Of a DNA stretch of 45,898 nt, positions 11,659 through 21,063 are shown piece by piece. The DNA is from Candidatus Atribacteria bacterium (GTDB taxonomy: Bacteria > Atribacterota > Atribacteria > Atribacterales > Atribacteraceae). The stretch covers positions 1 to 45,898 of the forward strand of contig PWXL01000132.1 of the NCBI GenBank assembly GCA_003561145.1, given 5' to 3'. The position numbers were made by a program, and so were the translations under genes. Below the pieces are notes generated by a model. That model searched no databases, was not told the origin of the DNA, and saw only the letters and a list, made by a program, of their open reading frames with translations. Position 1 is the stretch's first letter. Each line of letters starts with the position of its first letter.

Positions 11659-12391
11659 GAGGACATTCCGCGCAGATCTCCATATTCATTCTGTTTTATC
11701 ACCCTGTGCCGAACGAGAGATGCTCCCACACTGCATTGTGCTCGAGGCGGTGGAAAAGGGTCTGGACATTATCTCAGTAACCGATCATAATAGCGCTGAA
11801 AATGTCGCCGTAACGGTGGCGCTGGGCAACCGTTTCGGTGTGTGGGTAATCCCTGGTATGGAAATTGAGACGCGGGAAGAAGTTCACCTTTTATGCTTTT
11901 TCCCCTCTCTGAAAGAACTGAACGGCTTTGCCGGTTTCATTTCCGAACACCTTCAGAGGCTTTCCCTTGACGAGAACCTGTGGGGGCAGGAGTGGGTCAT
12001 CGATGTGGAGGGCGAAATAAAGGAAAAAAAAGATTACCTGCTTACCCATACACTGAATCTTTCCCTGGAGGACGTATGTAAGAATGTTTACAGTGGAGGG
12101 GGTGTTGTCATTCCCTCTCATGTAGACCGTACCGCCTACAGTATCATTCATGTCCTCGGCTTCATTCCTCCCCAATTACCGATACAGGCTGTGGAAGTTT
12201 CCCGCCGCACATCAACTCAAGAAGCCATTGCAACCCTGAATCTAGAGGGGTATGCAATTCTACGTTTTTCCGATGCCCATTCCTTAACCGACGTAGGCTC
12301 TGCGTATTCAACATTGTATATGGAGGCAACCCGCTGGGAAGAATTCAAAATGGCTCTCGAGGGAAAGAAGGGCCGAAGGGTCACCTCTTGA
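11651..12391 (+). CDS. PHP-domain metal-dependent phosphoesterase-like protein
   Basis: ADLHIHSVLSPC, SVTDHNSAEN, GMEIETREEVHLLCFF, IPSHVDR, SDAHSLTDVG. Confidence 0.88.
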   Translation: MGERTFRADLHIHSVLSPCAEREMLPHCIVLEAVEKGLDIISVTDHNSAENVAVTVALGNRFGVWVIPGMEIETREEVHLLCFFPSLKELNGFAGFISEHLQRLSLDENLWGQEWVIDVEGEIKEKKDYLLTHTLNLSLEDVCKNVYSGGGVVIPSHVDRTAYSIIHVLGFIPPQLPIQAVEVSRRTSTQEAIATLNLEGYAILRFSDAHSLTDVGSAYSTLYMEATRWEEFKMALEGKKGRRVTS

Positions 12392-12481
12392 TCCTTCCTC
12401 TGCTTTTCTTCCTGTAATAGAGTATCCTGAATCCTGTTTTCAAAAATATTTTAAATAAAGTGGTGTTCCCTCTTCCCTTTT

Positions 12482-12529
12482 GTGGTAGATGGTGGTAGAA
12501 TGTGGGTAATTGTGGGGGAATGGGGGAGG
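12482..12529 (+). promoter_or_regulatory. Putative MraZ operator: direct repeats at 10-bp spacing
   Basis: GTGG at 12482, 12492, 12502 and 12512, degenerate GGGG at 12522, merging into GGGGGAGG before the mraZ ATG. Confidence 0.75.
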
Positions 12530-12535
12530 CAGCCC

Positions 12536-12967
12536 ATGTTTTTGGGACAGTATCAACATTCCGTTGATAGCAAGGGAAGGATTATCATCCCCAACGAATT
12601 CAGGAAAGAACTCTCTGCCACCCTGTATCTTACCCGGGGATTGGAGAATTGCATATTTGTGTTCAATCAGGATGTCTGGGAAAAGCTGTATCAGGGGATT
12701 GCCTCCCTGCCCCTGACTCGCAAAGAAGGACGCAGTTTCTCCCGTGTATTCCTGGCCAACGCCTCCTCAACCAATCTCGATTCCCAGGGAAGGATCATGC
12801 TTCCCCGTTCCCTCCGTGATTATGCCCACATTGAAAAAAACTCCATGATCGTTGGAGTAGGCACAAGAGTTGAAATTTGGTCGGAAGATGTATGGAAGAG
12901 TTACTCAGATGATGTACAGGAGAAGTTCGAGGAGATAACCGAGGGCATCATTGATTCAGGCATTTGA
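12536..12967 (+). CDS. mraZ: Transcriptional regulator MraZ
   Basis: MFLGQYQHSVDSKGRIIIPNEFR and second AbrB-like half STNLDSQGRIMLPRSLR; precedes rsmH. Confidence 0.95.
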   Translation: MFLGQYQHSVDSKGRIIIPNEFRKELSATLYLTRGLENCIFVFNQDVWEKLYQGIASLPLTRKEGRSFSRVFLANASSTNLDSQGRIMLPRSLRDYAHIEKNSMIVGVGTRVEIWSEDVWKSYSDDVQEKFEEITEGIIDSGI

Positions 12968-12974
12968 TGCAGAG

Positions 12975-13877
12975 ATGTTTCATCGTCCTGTAATGGTGGA
13001 TGAGGTATGTTCTTACCTGCTTACGAGGAAAGACGGTATATACCTGGACGCCACGGTGGGAGACGGAGGCCATGCTCGAGCTATTTTGGAAAAGACAGAA
13101 GGACAGGCGTACGTGTTGGGGATAGACCGGGACCCTGAGGCACTGGAAAGGGCATGGAAGCGGCTTCATAATTTTTCCGGACGATTCAAACTTCTTCATG
13201 GGGTTTTCTCATGTCTTTCTGAATTGCTTCATGAAGCGGGGGTCGGGGAGGTGAACGGCGTACTGTTTGACCTGGGGGTTTCGTCTGCGCAACTCGATCT
13301 GAAAAATCGGGGGTTCAGCTTTCGGCAAGAAGGTCCCCTGGACATGCGCATGAACCCTCTGGATACGCTCACAGCTTTTGATATTGTCAACAGTTTTTCT
13401 GAAGATGAATTAGCGGATGTATTTTTTTACCTGGGTGAAGAGCGGTATTCACGGCGTATCGCACGGGCTGTCTGCCGGGCCAGGGAAAGAACTTTGGTGC
13501 AAACAACCACAGAGCTTTCCGATATCATTTGCCGGGCAATACCGGGAAAAAGGGGAAAGATACATCCAGCTACCCGTATTTTTCAGGCGTTACGTATCCG
13601 GGTGAACAGGGAATTGGAAGAAATGGACTCGGGGTTGAGAGAGGGAAAAAATGTTTTGCTGGAAGAAGGAGTTATGGTGGTGATCAGTTACCACTCCTTA
13701 GAGGACAGGCGGGTAAAAATTTTTTTTCGTGCTGAGCCGGACTTTGATACTTTGACCAAAAAGCCGCTTGTTCCATCTTCCCGTGAACGAAAAGAAAACC
13801 CTCGAAGCCGAAGCGGAAAGTTACGGGCAGCTCGCAAGAAAACAAGGAAAGAAGGTGAGGTACAATGTCACGGCTGA
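12975..13877 (+). CDS. rsmH: 16S rRNA (cytosine(1402)-N(4))-methyltransferase
   Basis: MFHRPVMVDEV, DATVGDGGHARAIL, FDLGVSSAQLD, PLDMRMN, SYHSLEDRRVK. Confidence 0.97.
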   Translation: MFHRPVMVDEVCSYLLTRKDGIYLDATVGDGGHARAILEKTEGQAYVLGIDRDPEALERAWKRLHNFSGRFKLLHGVFSCLSELLHEAGVGEVNGVLFDLGVSSAQLDLKNRGFSFRQEGPLDMRMNPLDTLTAFDIVNSFSEDELADVFFYLGEERYSRRIARAVCRARERTLVQTTTELSDIICRAIPGKRGKIHPATRIFQALRIRVNRELEEMDSGLREGKNVLLEEGVMVVISYHSLEDRRVKIFFRAEPDFDTLTKKPLVPSSRERKENPRSRSGKLRAARKKTRKEGEVQCHG

Positions 13878-14197
13878 AACAATTTATGTTTCTTTTCTTC
13901 CTCATCTTTATGGCTCTTGCCTATTTAGCTACTCAAGCAAGACTTGTCGAGCGAGGTTTTTCTGTAGATGTCAAGCGAACGGTCGTGGAACAACTGGTAG
14001 CCGAGAGGGACCGGTTGGAAATGAAAATTGCCCAGGCTTCTTCCCTGGAGCGTATTGAGGAAATTGCAACCGGTACTTTAGGTATGGTTCCTCCCGGTGA
14101 GACTCTGTATTTAGCCTCTGGGGGAAGCTCCGTCTCAGCCGGCGAGGGAGACAGGCAACTCGCTCAGGCTCTTACAGGCGGGGAGAGGGGGCGATGA
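13865..14197 (+). CDS. ftsL: FtsL-like cell division protein
   Basis: Small single-TM protein with coiled coil between rsmH and the transpeptidase gene. Confidence 0.7.
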   Translation: MSRLKQFMFLFFLIFMALAYLATQARLVERGFSVDVKRTVVEQLVAERDRLEMKIAQASSLERIEEIATGTLGMVPPGETLYLASGGSSVSAGEGDRQLAQALTGGERGR

Positions 14198-15888
14198 GCC
14201 AAAAAAAATTTATTCTTCGAGCGAATTTTCTGGTTTTCGTCTTTCTTCTCCTGCTGGCTTACGTAGGATTCAGGCTCTTTACCATACAGGTGGTGCAAGG
14301 AGCTGCCTTCAGAGAAAGAGCGAATTTTATCAGGTTCAAGATGGAAGATCTGCTTCCCAGCCGAGGGAGAATTCTTGACCGTTCTGGGGAAATCCTGGCC
14401 CGCGATACAGAAGCGATCTCAATATATGCCCTTCCTCCCGTGATCGAAGATGTTCACCATACTGCGAAAATACTTGCCACCGTTCTCAATCGTTCAGAAG
14501 AAGAAATGCTTGTTCTTTTGGAAAGCAGCCTCACTTTTGTTTGGATACAGCGTAAAGTGCCGCTGTACATGGCGGAAGACCTCATGGCGGCGAATGTGCG
14601 TGGTATCGAGTGGAGGCGGGAAAACTACCGGTTTTACCCTCAATCACCTCTCTTGAGTAACCTCATTGGTTTTGTCGGCACCGATCACCGTGGTCTCGAA
14701 GGTGTGGAATACTCTTTCAACGAGAAATTAACCGGTGAAGTAGGCTATATCACGTATGAACGGGACGCGACAGGCCGGGAAATACCGGGAAGTACAGGCT
14801 TTTTACAACCGGAACCCGGTTTAGATGTTTTTCTTACCATTGACTCTTCAATCCAATTTTTCGTTGAGAGAGCTCTGGACAACGCCATGGAAAACACGGG
14901 TGCGAAACGGGGAGTGGTTATCGTTAACAATCCCCGCAATGGTGATATTGTAGCCATGGCTTCCCGCCCTGCCTTTAATAGCGATAGTTTTTGGGCTTTT
15001 CCCGCAGAAAGTTGGAAAAACCTGGGCATCGGCCTGGTATTTGAACCTGGTTCGACCTTAAAACCCCTGCTCATGGCCGCTGTTTTGGATGAGAACCTCG
15101 CGTACCTGCAGGAAAGGTTTTTTTGTCCCGGCCATATAATGGTGTATAATCATCGGGTACGTGATGTCAAGGCTCATGGTGACATTGCGCTGAGAGACAT
15201 CGTTGCCGATTCTTGCAACGTGGGAACGATTATACTGGCAAAGCGCTTGGGGGAAGAAAAACTCTATCGCTATTTCAGCGGTTTCGGCATCGGACAAAAG
15301 ACAGGAAGCGGGCTCATTGGAGAAGAATCCGGGCTTTTGCGGCGCCCGCAGGATTGGTCGGCGCTATCCATTGGAGCAATACCCATCGGACAAGAAATCC
15401 TCGTGACCCCCTTACAGCTCCTCAGCGCATTATCAGGGGTAGCCAACCGGGGAATGCTCATGCGGCCGCGCATTGTATCCAGGATTGTTACTCAGGAGGG
15501 GAAAATAGTGGAAGAATTTCTTCCCTCACCGGTGGATCGGGTTGTTTCTCCGGAGTCGGCCATGTTAACTCTTGAGATGATGTTGCGGGCGGTTGATGAG
15601 GGAACAGGAAAGAGGGCGGCTGTGGCTGGGTACAGGATAGCCGGAAAAACCGGTACCGGTCAGAAAATCGGCCCGGACGGTAGATATATGCGCAATGCGT
15701 TCGTCTCTTCATTTGTAGGTTTTTTCCCCTATCCCGATCCGGAATACGGCATTGCAGTGATACTGGATGAGCCACAGGGGGAATATTATGGCGGGACTAT
15801 CGCTGCTCCTGTTTTTCGAGAAATAGCTCAGGAGATTATCGCTCTCAAGGGCATTCGACCGGAGGATGTGGAGGTACAGACATTTTGA
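14194..15888 (+). CDS. ftsI: Class B penicillin-binding protein, FtsI/SpoVD-type, without PASTA domains
   Basis: N-terminal TM, PSRGRILDRSGEILA, STLKPLL (SxxK), SCN, KTGTGQ. Confidence 0.92.
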   Translation: MSQKKFILRANFLVFVFLLLLAYVGFRLFTIQVVQGAAFRERANFIRFKMEDLLPSRGRILDRSGEILARDTEAISIYALPPVIEDVHHTAKILATVLNRSEEEMLVLLESSLTFVWIQRKVPLYMAEDLMAANVRGIEWRRENYRFYPQSPLLSNLIGFVGTDHRGLEGVEYSFNEKLTGEVGYITYERDATGREIPGSTGFLQPEPGLDVFLTIDSSIQFFVERALDNAMENTGAKRGVVIVNNPRNGDIVAMASRPAFNSDSFWAFPAESWKNLGIGLVFEPGSTLKPLLMAAVLDENLAYLQERFFCPGHIMVYNHRVRDVKAHGDIALRDIVADSCNVGTIILAKRLGEEKLYRYFSGFGIGQKTGSGLIGEESGLLRRPQDWSALSIGAIPIGQEILVTPLQLLSALSGVANRGMLMRPRIVSRIVTQEGKIVEEFLPSPVDRVVSPESAMLTLEMMLRAVDEGTGKRAAVAGYRIAGKTGTGQKIGPDGRYMRNAFVSSFVGFFPYPDPEYGIAVILDEPQGEYYGGTIAAPVFREIAQEIIALKGIRPEDVEVQTF

Positions 15889-17387
15889 AGGTGGGTACAC
15901 TTGCAGAAATCCTCATAAACCTTTCCAGCGCAATAAAAAACGCAGAGGAAACACTTACTGGATTGGCGGTTGATTCCCGCCTGGTCCGGCCGGGCTATGT
16001 TTTTTTTGCAGTTCCGGGAACCAATACTGATGGTCATCTTTTTATACCACAGGCAGTGGAGCGCGGTGCAGTGTGTGTCGTTTTGCAGAATTCCACCTCC
16101 CTCCCACCACCAGAGACAAATGTTTCATGGATTCTCGTAGACGACAGCCGCCGTGCCATGGCTCAGGCGGCTGCACATTTTCATGATTACCCCTCAAAGA
16201 AAATGCGGATTATCGGCGTGACGGGGACAAACGGGAAAACAACAACGTGCTTTTACCTGCACAACATATTGGAGGAAGCCGGTTTTCCTGCGGGCCTTCT
16301 CACAACCGTTAAGAACCTGGTTGGGAACGAGGAATTTGAGGCCGTCAATACTACCGAAGAATCATTACATATCTATCAACGCTTGAAATCAATGGAAGTC
16401 AAAGGAATGAACCATGCCGTGATGGAAATATCTTCCCATGGACTGGCACTGGGAAAAGTGGACGGTATGCATTTCAGTGCAGCTATTATAACCAATATCA
16501 TACCGGAGCACCTGGAATTTCATGGAAGCTTCGAACACTACCTGAACAGCAAAAAATTGTTACTACAGATGATTGGGGGTAACTGCGATACAACATATAG
16601 CCGCATGATAGCAGTGAACCGGGGCGATGCTCACGCTTTTGGTATGGTTGAGCAGTCGGGACTGCCCTTCATCACTTTCGGTCTCACGCGAGAAGCAGAA
16701 GTTCGAGCGGAAAATATCCATAATTGTATCGACGGTTCCACTTTCATCCTGGTAAGTCCGTGGGGTGATATACCCGCTGCTGTTGCTTTACCGGGTTCCC
16801 ATAATGTATGTAACGCATTGGGTGCCGCCGCCTTAGCTCTTGAATTCGGTATTGATATTCAAGTGGTTGGCAGAAGTCTACTCAAGAGCGAACGTGTGCC
16901 TGGTCGCTGGGAAAGGGTACTGTGCGGGCAGCCATTCGAGGTAGTGGTTGATTTTGCCCACAATTGGCACGGACTTGAGCGCACACTTACGTTGATTCGG
17001 GAGGTATCACATGGAAAAGTGATTACGGTATTCGGGTGCGGAGGGGAGCGGGACATTCGTAAGAGACCGTTGATGGGAGAGGTAGCAGCGCGGTACAGTG
17101 ATGTGTGCATTCTTACCGCTGATAACCCCCGCCATGAAGATCCACTTGAGACGGTAAAGGGCGCTCTCGAGGGCGTGGAACGTGTTGCTGAAGAGAAAAC
17201 AGTGCACAGAATTGTTCTCTTGGACCGTACAGAAGCCATCCAGGCGGCTCTTTCCTTGGCGGAAGCTGAAGACGTCGTTTTCCTCGCAGGAAAAGGTCCG
17301 GAAAGACTGCAAATTTATGCTGATACAGTGGTTCCACATAATGATGCGGAGGTAGCACGGCGTTATTTGAAAGGAAAAGCGAGTTGA
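15885..17387 (+). CDS. murE: UDP-MurNAc-tripeptide synthetase MurE, probable meso-DAP type
   Basis: GVTGTNGKTTT, EISSHGLAL, DNPRHEDP. Confidence 0.95.
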   Translation: MKVGTLAEILINLSSAIKNAEETLTGLAVDSRLVRPGYVFFAVPGTNTDGHLFIPQAVERGAVCVVLQNSTSLPPPETNVSWILVDDSRRAMAQAAAHFHDYPSKKMRIIGVTGTNGKTTTCFYLHNILEEAGFPAGLLTTVKNLVGNEEFEAVNTTEESLHIYQRLKSMEVKGMNHAVMEISSHGLALGKVDGMHFSAAIITNIIPEHLEFHGSFEHYLNSKKLLLQMIGGNCDTTYSRMIAVNRGDAHAFGMVEQSGLPFITFGLTREAEVRAENIHNCIDGSTFILVSPWGDIPAAVALPGSHNVCNALGAAALALEFGIDIQVVGRSLLKSERVPGRWERVLCGQPFEVVVDFAHNWHGLERTLTLIREVSHGKVITVFGCGGERDIRKRPLMGEVAARYSDVCILTADNPRHEDPLETVKGALEGVERVAEEKTVHRIVLLDRTEAIQAALSLAEAEDVVFLAGKGPERLQIYADTVVPHNDAEVARRYLKGKAS

Positions 17388-18787
17388 GATTTCAGCTGAC
17401 CGATGTACTCCGTTTGACGGGGGGAAAAGTAGCTGCTCCGGGAGACGCCTCTGTATTTAACGGGGTAGTTTCCGATAGCAGGGAGTGCCGTGCAGGGTCT
17501 CTTTTCGCTGCGTTGAAAGGGGAAAAGACAGACGGGCACTTGTATCTCAAAGAGGCCCATTCACGAGGAGCTGCGGGAGCCTTGGTTGAAAGGGGAAATA
17601 GTGCGCTATCAGGTTTCGTGCAAATTCAAGTGGAAAATACCTTGCCTGCACTCCTTTCCCTGGGAAGATGGGCCCTGGACACATTGGGTGGACACCGAAT
17701 TGCATTTACCGGAACCGTGGGAAAAACCACCATAAAAAATTTTTTTCTCCACCTTCTTTCCGGCCATTTCTCCGTTGAAGCCACTCCGCACAGTTACAAT
17801 ACGCCGTTGGGCATAGCTCTCTCCTTTTGCGGTTTTCGTGAGGGAAGCCGGTTGTTTCTTGTAGAGGCCGGCATCAATGCTTTGGGAGAGATGCAGGAAC
17901 TCTACTCAGCCATTCGGCCACACACGGTTATACTCTCTCCCATCGGTGAAGGGCACCTGGAGGGTTTACAAAGTGTCGAGAGAGTTGTGCAGGAAAAGAT
18001 CCAGCTTGTGGGGAAGGGAGTAGAGCGGGTATATGTCCACGCTGACAACCTGCAGTGGGATGAAATACGGTCCTTGTGCCAGAGGCCTGGGAGGGAAGTA
18101 TACTGTTACGGTGGAAACACCTCTTTGCGTATTGAGAAGTATATTTTTCATCCTGATACAGTGCGTTCCTCAATTCACTGTGTTGTCTTCGGCTCAACCC
18201 TTGAGATAGATCTTCCCTTCATATCCCCTCAGGCCTCGGAATTACTGCTCCCCGCGCTTCATTTTGCCCTCGAATCTGGAATGAGCACACCGGAAATACA
18301 AAGACGGGTTTCCGCTTTTCTGCCTTCCCGGGGCCGGGAGAGGTTGTATACGGTGAAGGGGGGAATCGTTATTGACGATACATACAACGCCAATCCTGTT
18401 TCAATGCGCAAGAGTCTTGAAATATTGCCTCTTTTTCAGCGGAGGGGATATGAAACCTGGGCGGTCTTGGGCGATATGCTTGAACTGGGAAGAGCCAGTG
18501 AGAGTGCTCACCAGGAGGTGATCCGAACCCTTGTTGGATTGGGAATAGACAAAACGATATTGCGAGGAAGCCTTTTCCACAGGGCAGCCGACCGTGTATT
18601 GTCACAGGAACAAGGGGGCGGTGGGATATTTGTGGCTTCTTCTCACCGCGAAGTAGAAGGGATCCTCCATGAACATTTAGGTGAAGCTGAAAAAAAATGG
18701 GTTGTTTTATTCAAAGGGTCCAGGGGAATGCGCATGGAAGAATCAATTCCACAATTTTTGCAAGAGGACCTTTCTGATGCCGGTTGA
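17384..18787 (+). CDS. murF: UDP-MurNAc-tripeptide--D-Ala-D-Ala ligase
   Basis: TGTVGKTTIKNF, DDTYNANPVSMRKSLE, LGDMLELG. Confidence 0.95.
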   Translation: MRFQLTDVLRLTGGKVAAPGDASVFNGVVSDSRECRAGSLFAALKGEKTDGHLYLKEAHSRGAAGALVERGNSALSGFVQIQVENTLPALLSLGRWALDTLGGHRIAFTGTVGKTTIKNFFLHLLSGHFSVEATPHSYNTPLGIALSFCGFREGSRLFLVEAGINALGEMQELYSAIRPHTVILSPIGEGHLEGLQSVERVVQEKIQLVGKGVERVYVHADNLQWDEIRSLCQRPGREVYCYGGNTSLRIEKYIFHPDTVRSSIHCVVFGSTLEIDLPFISPQASELLLPALHFALESGMSTPEIQRRVSAFLPSRGRERLYTVKGGIVIDDTYNANPVSMRKSLEILPLFQRRGYETWAVLGDMLELGRASESAHQEVIRTLVGLGIDKTILRGSLFHRAADRVLSQEQGGGGIFVASSHREVEGILHEHLGEAEKKWVVLFKGSRGMRMEESIPQFLQEDLSDAG

Positions 18788-19739
18788 AAGCTTCGTGTAT
18801 GGCGGTTTTTTCCTCGCTTTTTTAGTGAGTGCGGTTCTTTTTCCGTTTTTTATTTCCTGGCAAAAGCGCCGCAGGGTAGGTCAAAAAATTAAGAAGGAAG
18901 GTCCCGATCTTCATCTCCATAAAGAAAATACCCCGAGTATGGCTGGAGTAGTCATCGTTGTATCCCTTATTCTCACTATTGTGCTGTTGGGGAGGGATAC
19001 ATCGATACCCACAGGTGGCATTATTGTAGTGGTTGCTTTTTTCACGCTGGGTTTTTTAGATGATGTTCTCAAAAACTTTTTCAACCGTCCATGGGGGTTG
19101 AAAGCCCGGGCCAAATTTACTTTCCAGCTTCTTTTGAGTGGAGCTGTGATGGGATGGGGAATACAATTTTTCCCTGCCAGGGTAGGTGTGCCCTTTTCAG
19201 AGAGGATATGGGAATTCCACCCCGTACTTTTCTTTTTTTTTGGAGTATTCGTTTTGGTGGCTTCGTCCAACGCTTTTAACATTTCCGACGGGCTGGATGG
19301 TCTTGCGGGGGGATGTGGAACACTGTCATTTTTGTTTTGGGGATGGTATTTTATCCAAAGAGGCGCACCATCCTTGTCATTGCTGAGCTTTTCCATAGCC
19401 GGAGCTGTTTTTTCTTTTCTCTGGTATAATACCTGGCCTGCTCGTATATTTATGGGTGATTCCGGTTCTTTGAGTCTGGGGGCGTTACTGGGTTTTTTAG
19501 CCCTGGCATCCGGCGAATCGTTGCTTTTGGTGCTATGCGGCTTGGTATTTGTGATTGATACTTTCTCAGTAATCATACAGGTTCTTTCTTATAAAATCAG
19601 AAAAAAAAGAATATTTCTTATGAGTCCCTTTCACCACCACTTGGAGCTGGCCGGCTGGAAAGAACCCCAGGTAACTGTGCGGTTCTGGATGATACACGGA
19701 CTGGGGGTGTTCCTCGCTCTTGTAAGCGCGGGAAGGTGA
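18777..19739 (+). CDS. mraY: Phospho-MurNAc-pentapeptide transferase
   Basis: Polytopic; NTPSMAG, FLDDVLK, NAFNISDGLDGLAGG, FMGDSGSLSLGA, SPFHHHLELAGW. Confidence 0.95.
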   Translation: MPVESFVYGGFFLAFLVSAVLFPFFISWQKRRRVGQKIKKEGPDLHLHKENTPSMAGVVIVVSLILTIVLLGRDTSIPTGGIIVVVAFFTLGFLDDVLKNFFNRPWGLKARAKFTFQLLLSGAVMGWGIQFFPARVGVPFSERIWEFHPVLFFFFGVFVLVASSNAFNISDGLDGLAGGCGTLSFLFWGWYFIQRGAPSLSLLSFSIAGAVFSFLWYNTWPARIFMGDSGSLSLGALLGFLALASGESLLLVLCGLVFVIDTFSVIIQVLSYKIRKKRIFLMSPFHHHLELAGWKEPQVTVRFWMIHGLGVFLALVSAGR

Positions 19740-19743
19740 AAAT

Positions 19744-21063
19744 ATGGCGGTTTTTGTTCTTGGTTTAGGAAGGACCGGGTTCAGTGTCTGCCGGTTTTTT
19801 TTGCAAAAAGGAGAAAAAGTAGTAGCCTATGATGATGCTCTGCCCGTTGAAAAAATTCCCAAAGAGTTGGCAGAAAATACCCGGTTTACTTTTTCTGTCC
19901 CCGGGAAAGGAGAACGTTATGAAGAAGCGGTAGTAAGCCCCGGTATCGCTTCTTCTCATCCCCTGATCCATATTCTGGAACAGTCAGGTATTCCACTGGT
20001 GAGCGAGATCGAGGTAGCTTGCAGGGAGATTTCCTTTCCACTCATCGGTGTCACCGGCTCACAAGGAAAAAGCACCACTGTATCGCTGCTGGGGGAATTT
20101 TTACGAGAACACGGCTTGAAGGTTTTCGTGGGCGGGAACCTGGGAATACCTCTGTGTGATATTTCCGGTGGGTTCAAAAGCTATGATTGGGGAGTGGTCG
20201 AACTCAGTAGCTTTCAGTTGGAGAGGACTTTTACCGCCCGGTTCCACATAGCAGGCATCGTGAACATTTTTCCGAATCATCTGGACCGTCATGGCACCAT
20301 GGAAAGGTATGCTGAAGCAAAGTACAGGATTTATGACAACCAGTCACGTGATGATTATTCGCTCCTCAATGTGTGTCGACCCGCTTGGCAATCTCCTCGA
20401 ACACGGTTTCTCAAGTCCCGCTCTCTTCTTTTTGCAGCTTCAGGCCGGCTTTTCGAAGGAGCGTATATCAGCGGAAATCGTCTGGTGTTAGTACTCGATG
20501 GAAAAAAAACAGAAATCACACTGGAGAGGTGGTCCTTGACGGGACGGCACAATCTCGAAAACCTGGCTTTCGCGGCACTCGCCGCCAGCATAGCAGGTGT
20601 CCCGGGCCAGACACTGGAACGTGTATTGCCTTCCTTTCGCAGTCTTCCCCACCGTATCGAGTTTGTGAGGAAAAGAGACGGGGTGAATTATTACAATGAT
20701 TCTAAGTCTACAACTCCTTCTGCCACAAAAGCAGCGGTTGACTCCTTGAGCGGGCCGATAATCCTGTTGCTGGGAGGCAGAGGGAAAAGCCTTGATTTTT
20801 ACCGGTTGCAGGAAATATTGGCGGGAGGGAAAGTAAAAAAAGTGATTCTCTTCGGTGAGGATCGCTTGAGAATAGCGGAATTTCTCCCTTCATCTCTTCC
20901 CCGGGAGATAGTGAAAGGACTACCTGATGCGGTAAAGATTGCCGCCGCTTCGGCGGTGAGTGGAGATCAGGTTCTTTTATCCCCTGCTTGCACCAGCTGG
21001 GATGGATACCGGGATTTTGAACAGCGAGGCGAACACTTCAGGAGGTTGGTTGATGGATTCTGA
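19744..21063 (+). CDS. murD: UDP-MurNAc-L-Ala--D-Glu ligase
   Basis: GVTGSQGKSTT, NIFPNHLDRHGTMERY, YYNDSKSTTPSAT, LLLGGRGK, SPACTSWDGYRDFEQRGEHF. Confidence 0.95.
   Translation: MAVFVLGLGRTGFSVCRFFLQKGEKVVAYDDALPVEKIPKELAENTRFTFSVPGKGERYEEAVVSPGIASSHPLIHILEQSGIPLVSEIEVACREISFPLIGVTGSQGKSTTVSLLGEFLREHGLKVFVGGNLGIPLCDISGGFKSYDWGVVELSSFQLERTFTARFHIAGIVNIFPNHLDRHGTMERYAEAKYRIYDNQSRDDYSLLNVCRPAWQSPRTRFLKSRSLLFAASGRLFEGAYISGNRLVLVLDGKKTEITLERWSLTGRHNLENLAFAALAASIAGVPGQTLERVLPSFRSLPHRIEFVRKRDGVNYYNDSKSTTPSATKAAVDSLSGPIILLLGGRGKSLDFYRLQEILAGGKVKKVILFGEDRLRIAEFLPSSLPREIVKGLPDAVKIAAASAVSGDQVLLSPACTSWDGYRDFEQRGEHFRRLVDGF

Noticed and set aside
12482-12535. N-terminal extension of MraZ starting at GTG 12482 (VVDGGRMWVIVGEWG...)
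   Set aside because: The extension is a translation of the repeat array; the conserved MraZ N-terminus begins at MFLGQYQHSVD (12536)
18911-19576. 221-aa minus-strand ORF opposite mraY
   Set aside because: Antisense to a confidently identified gene; composition is a mirror of mraY hydrophobic codons, no domain motif
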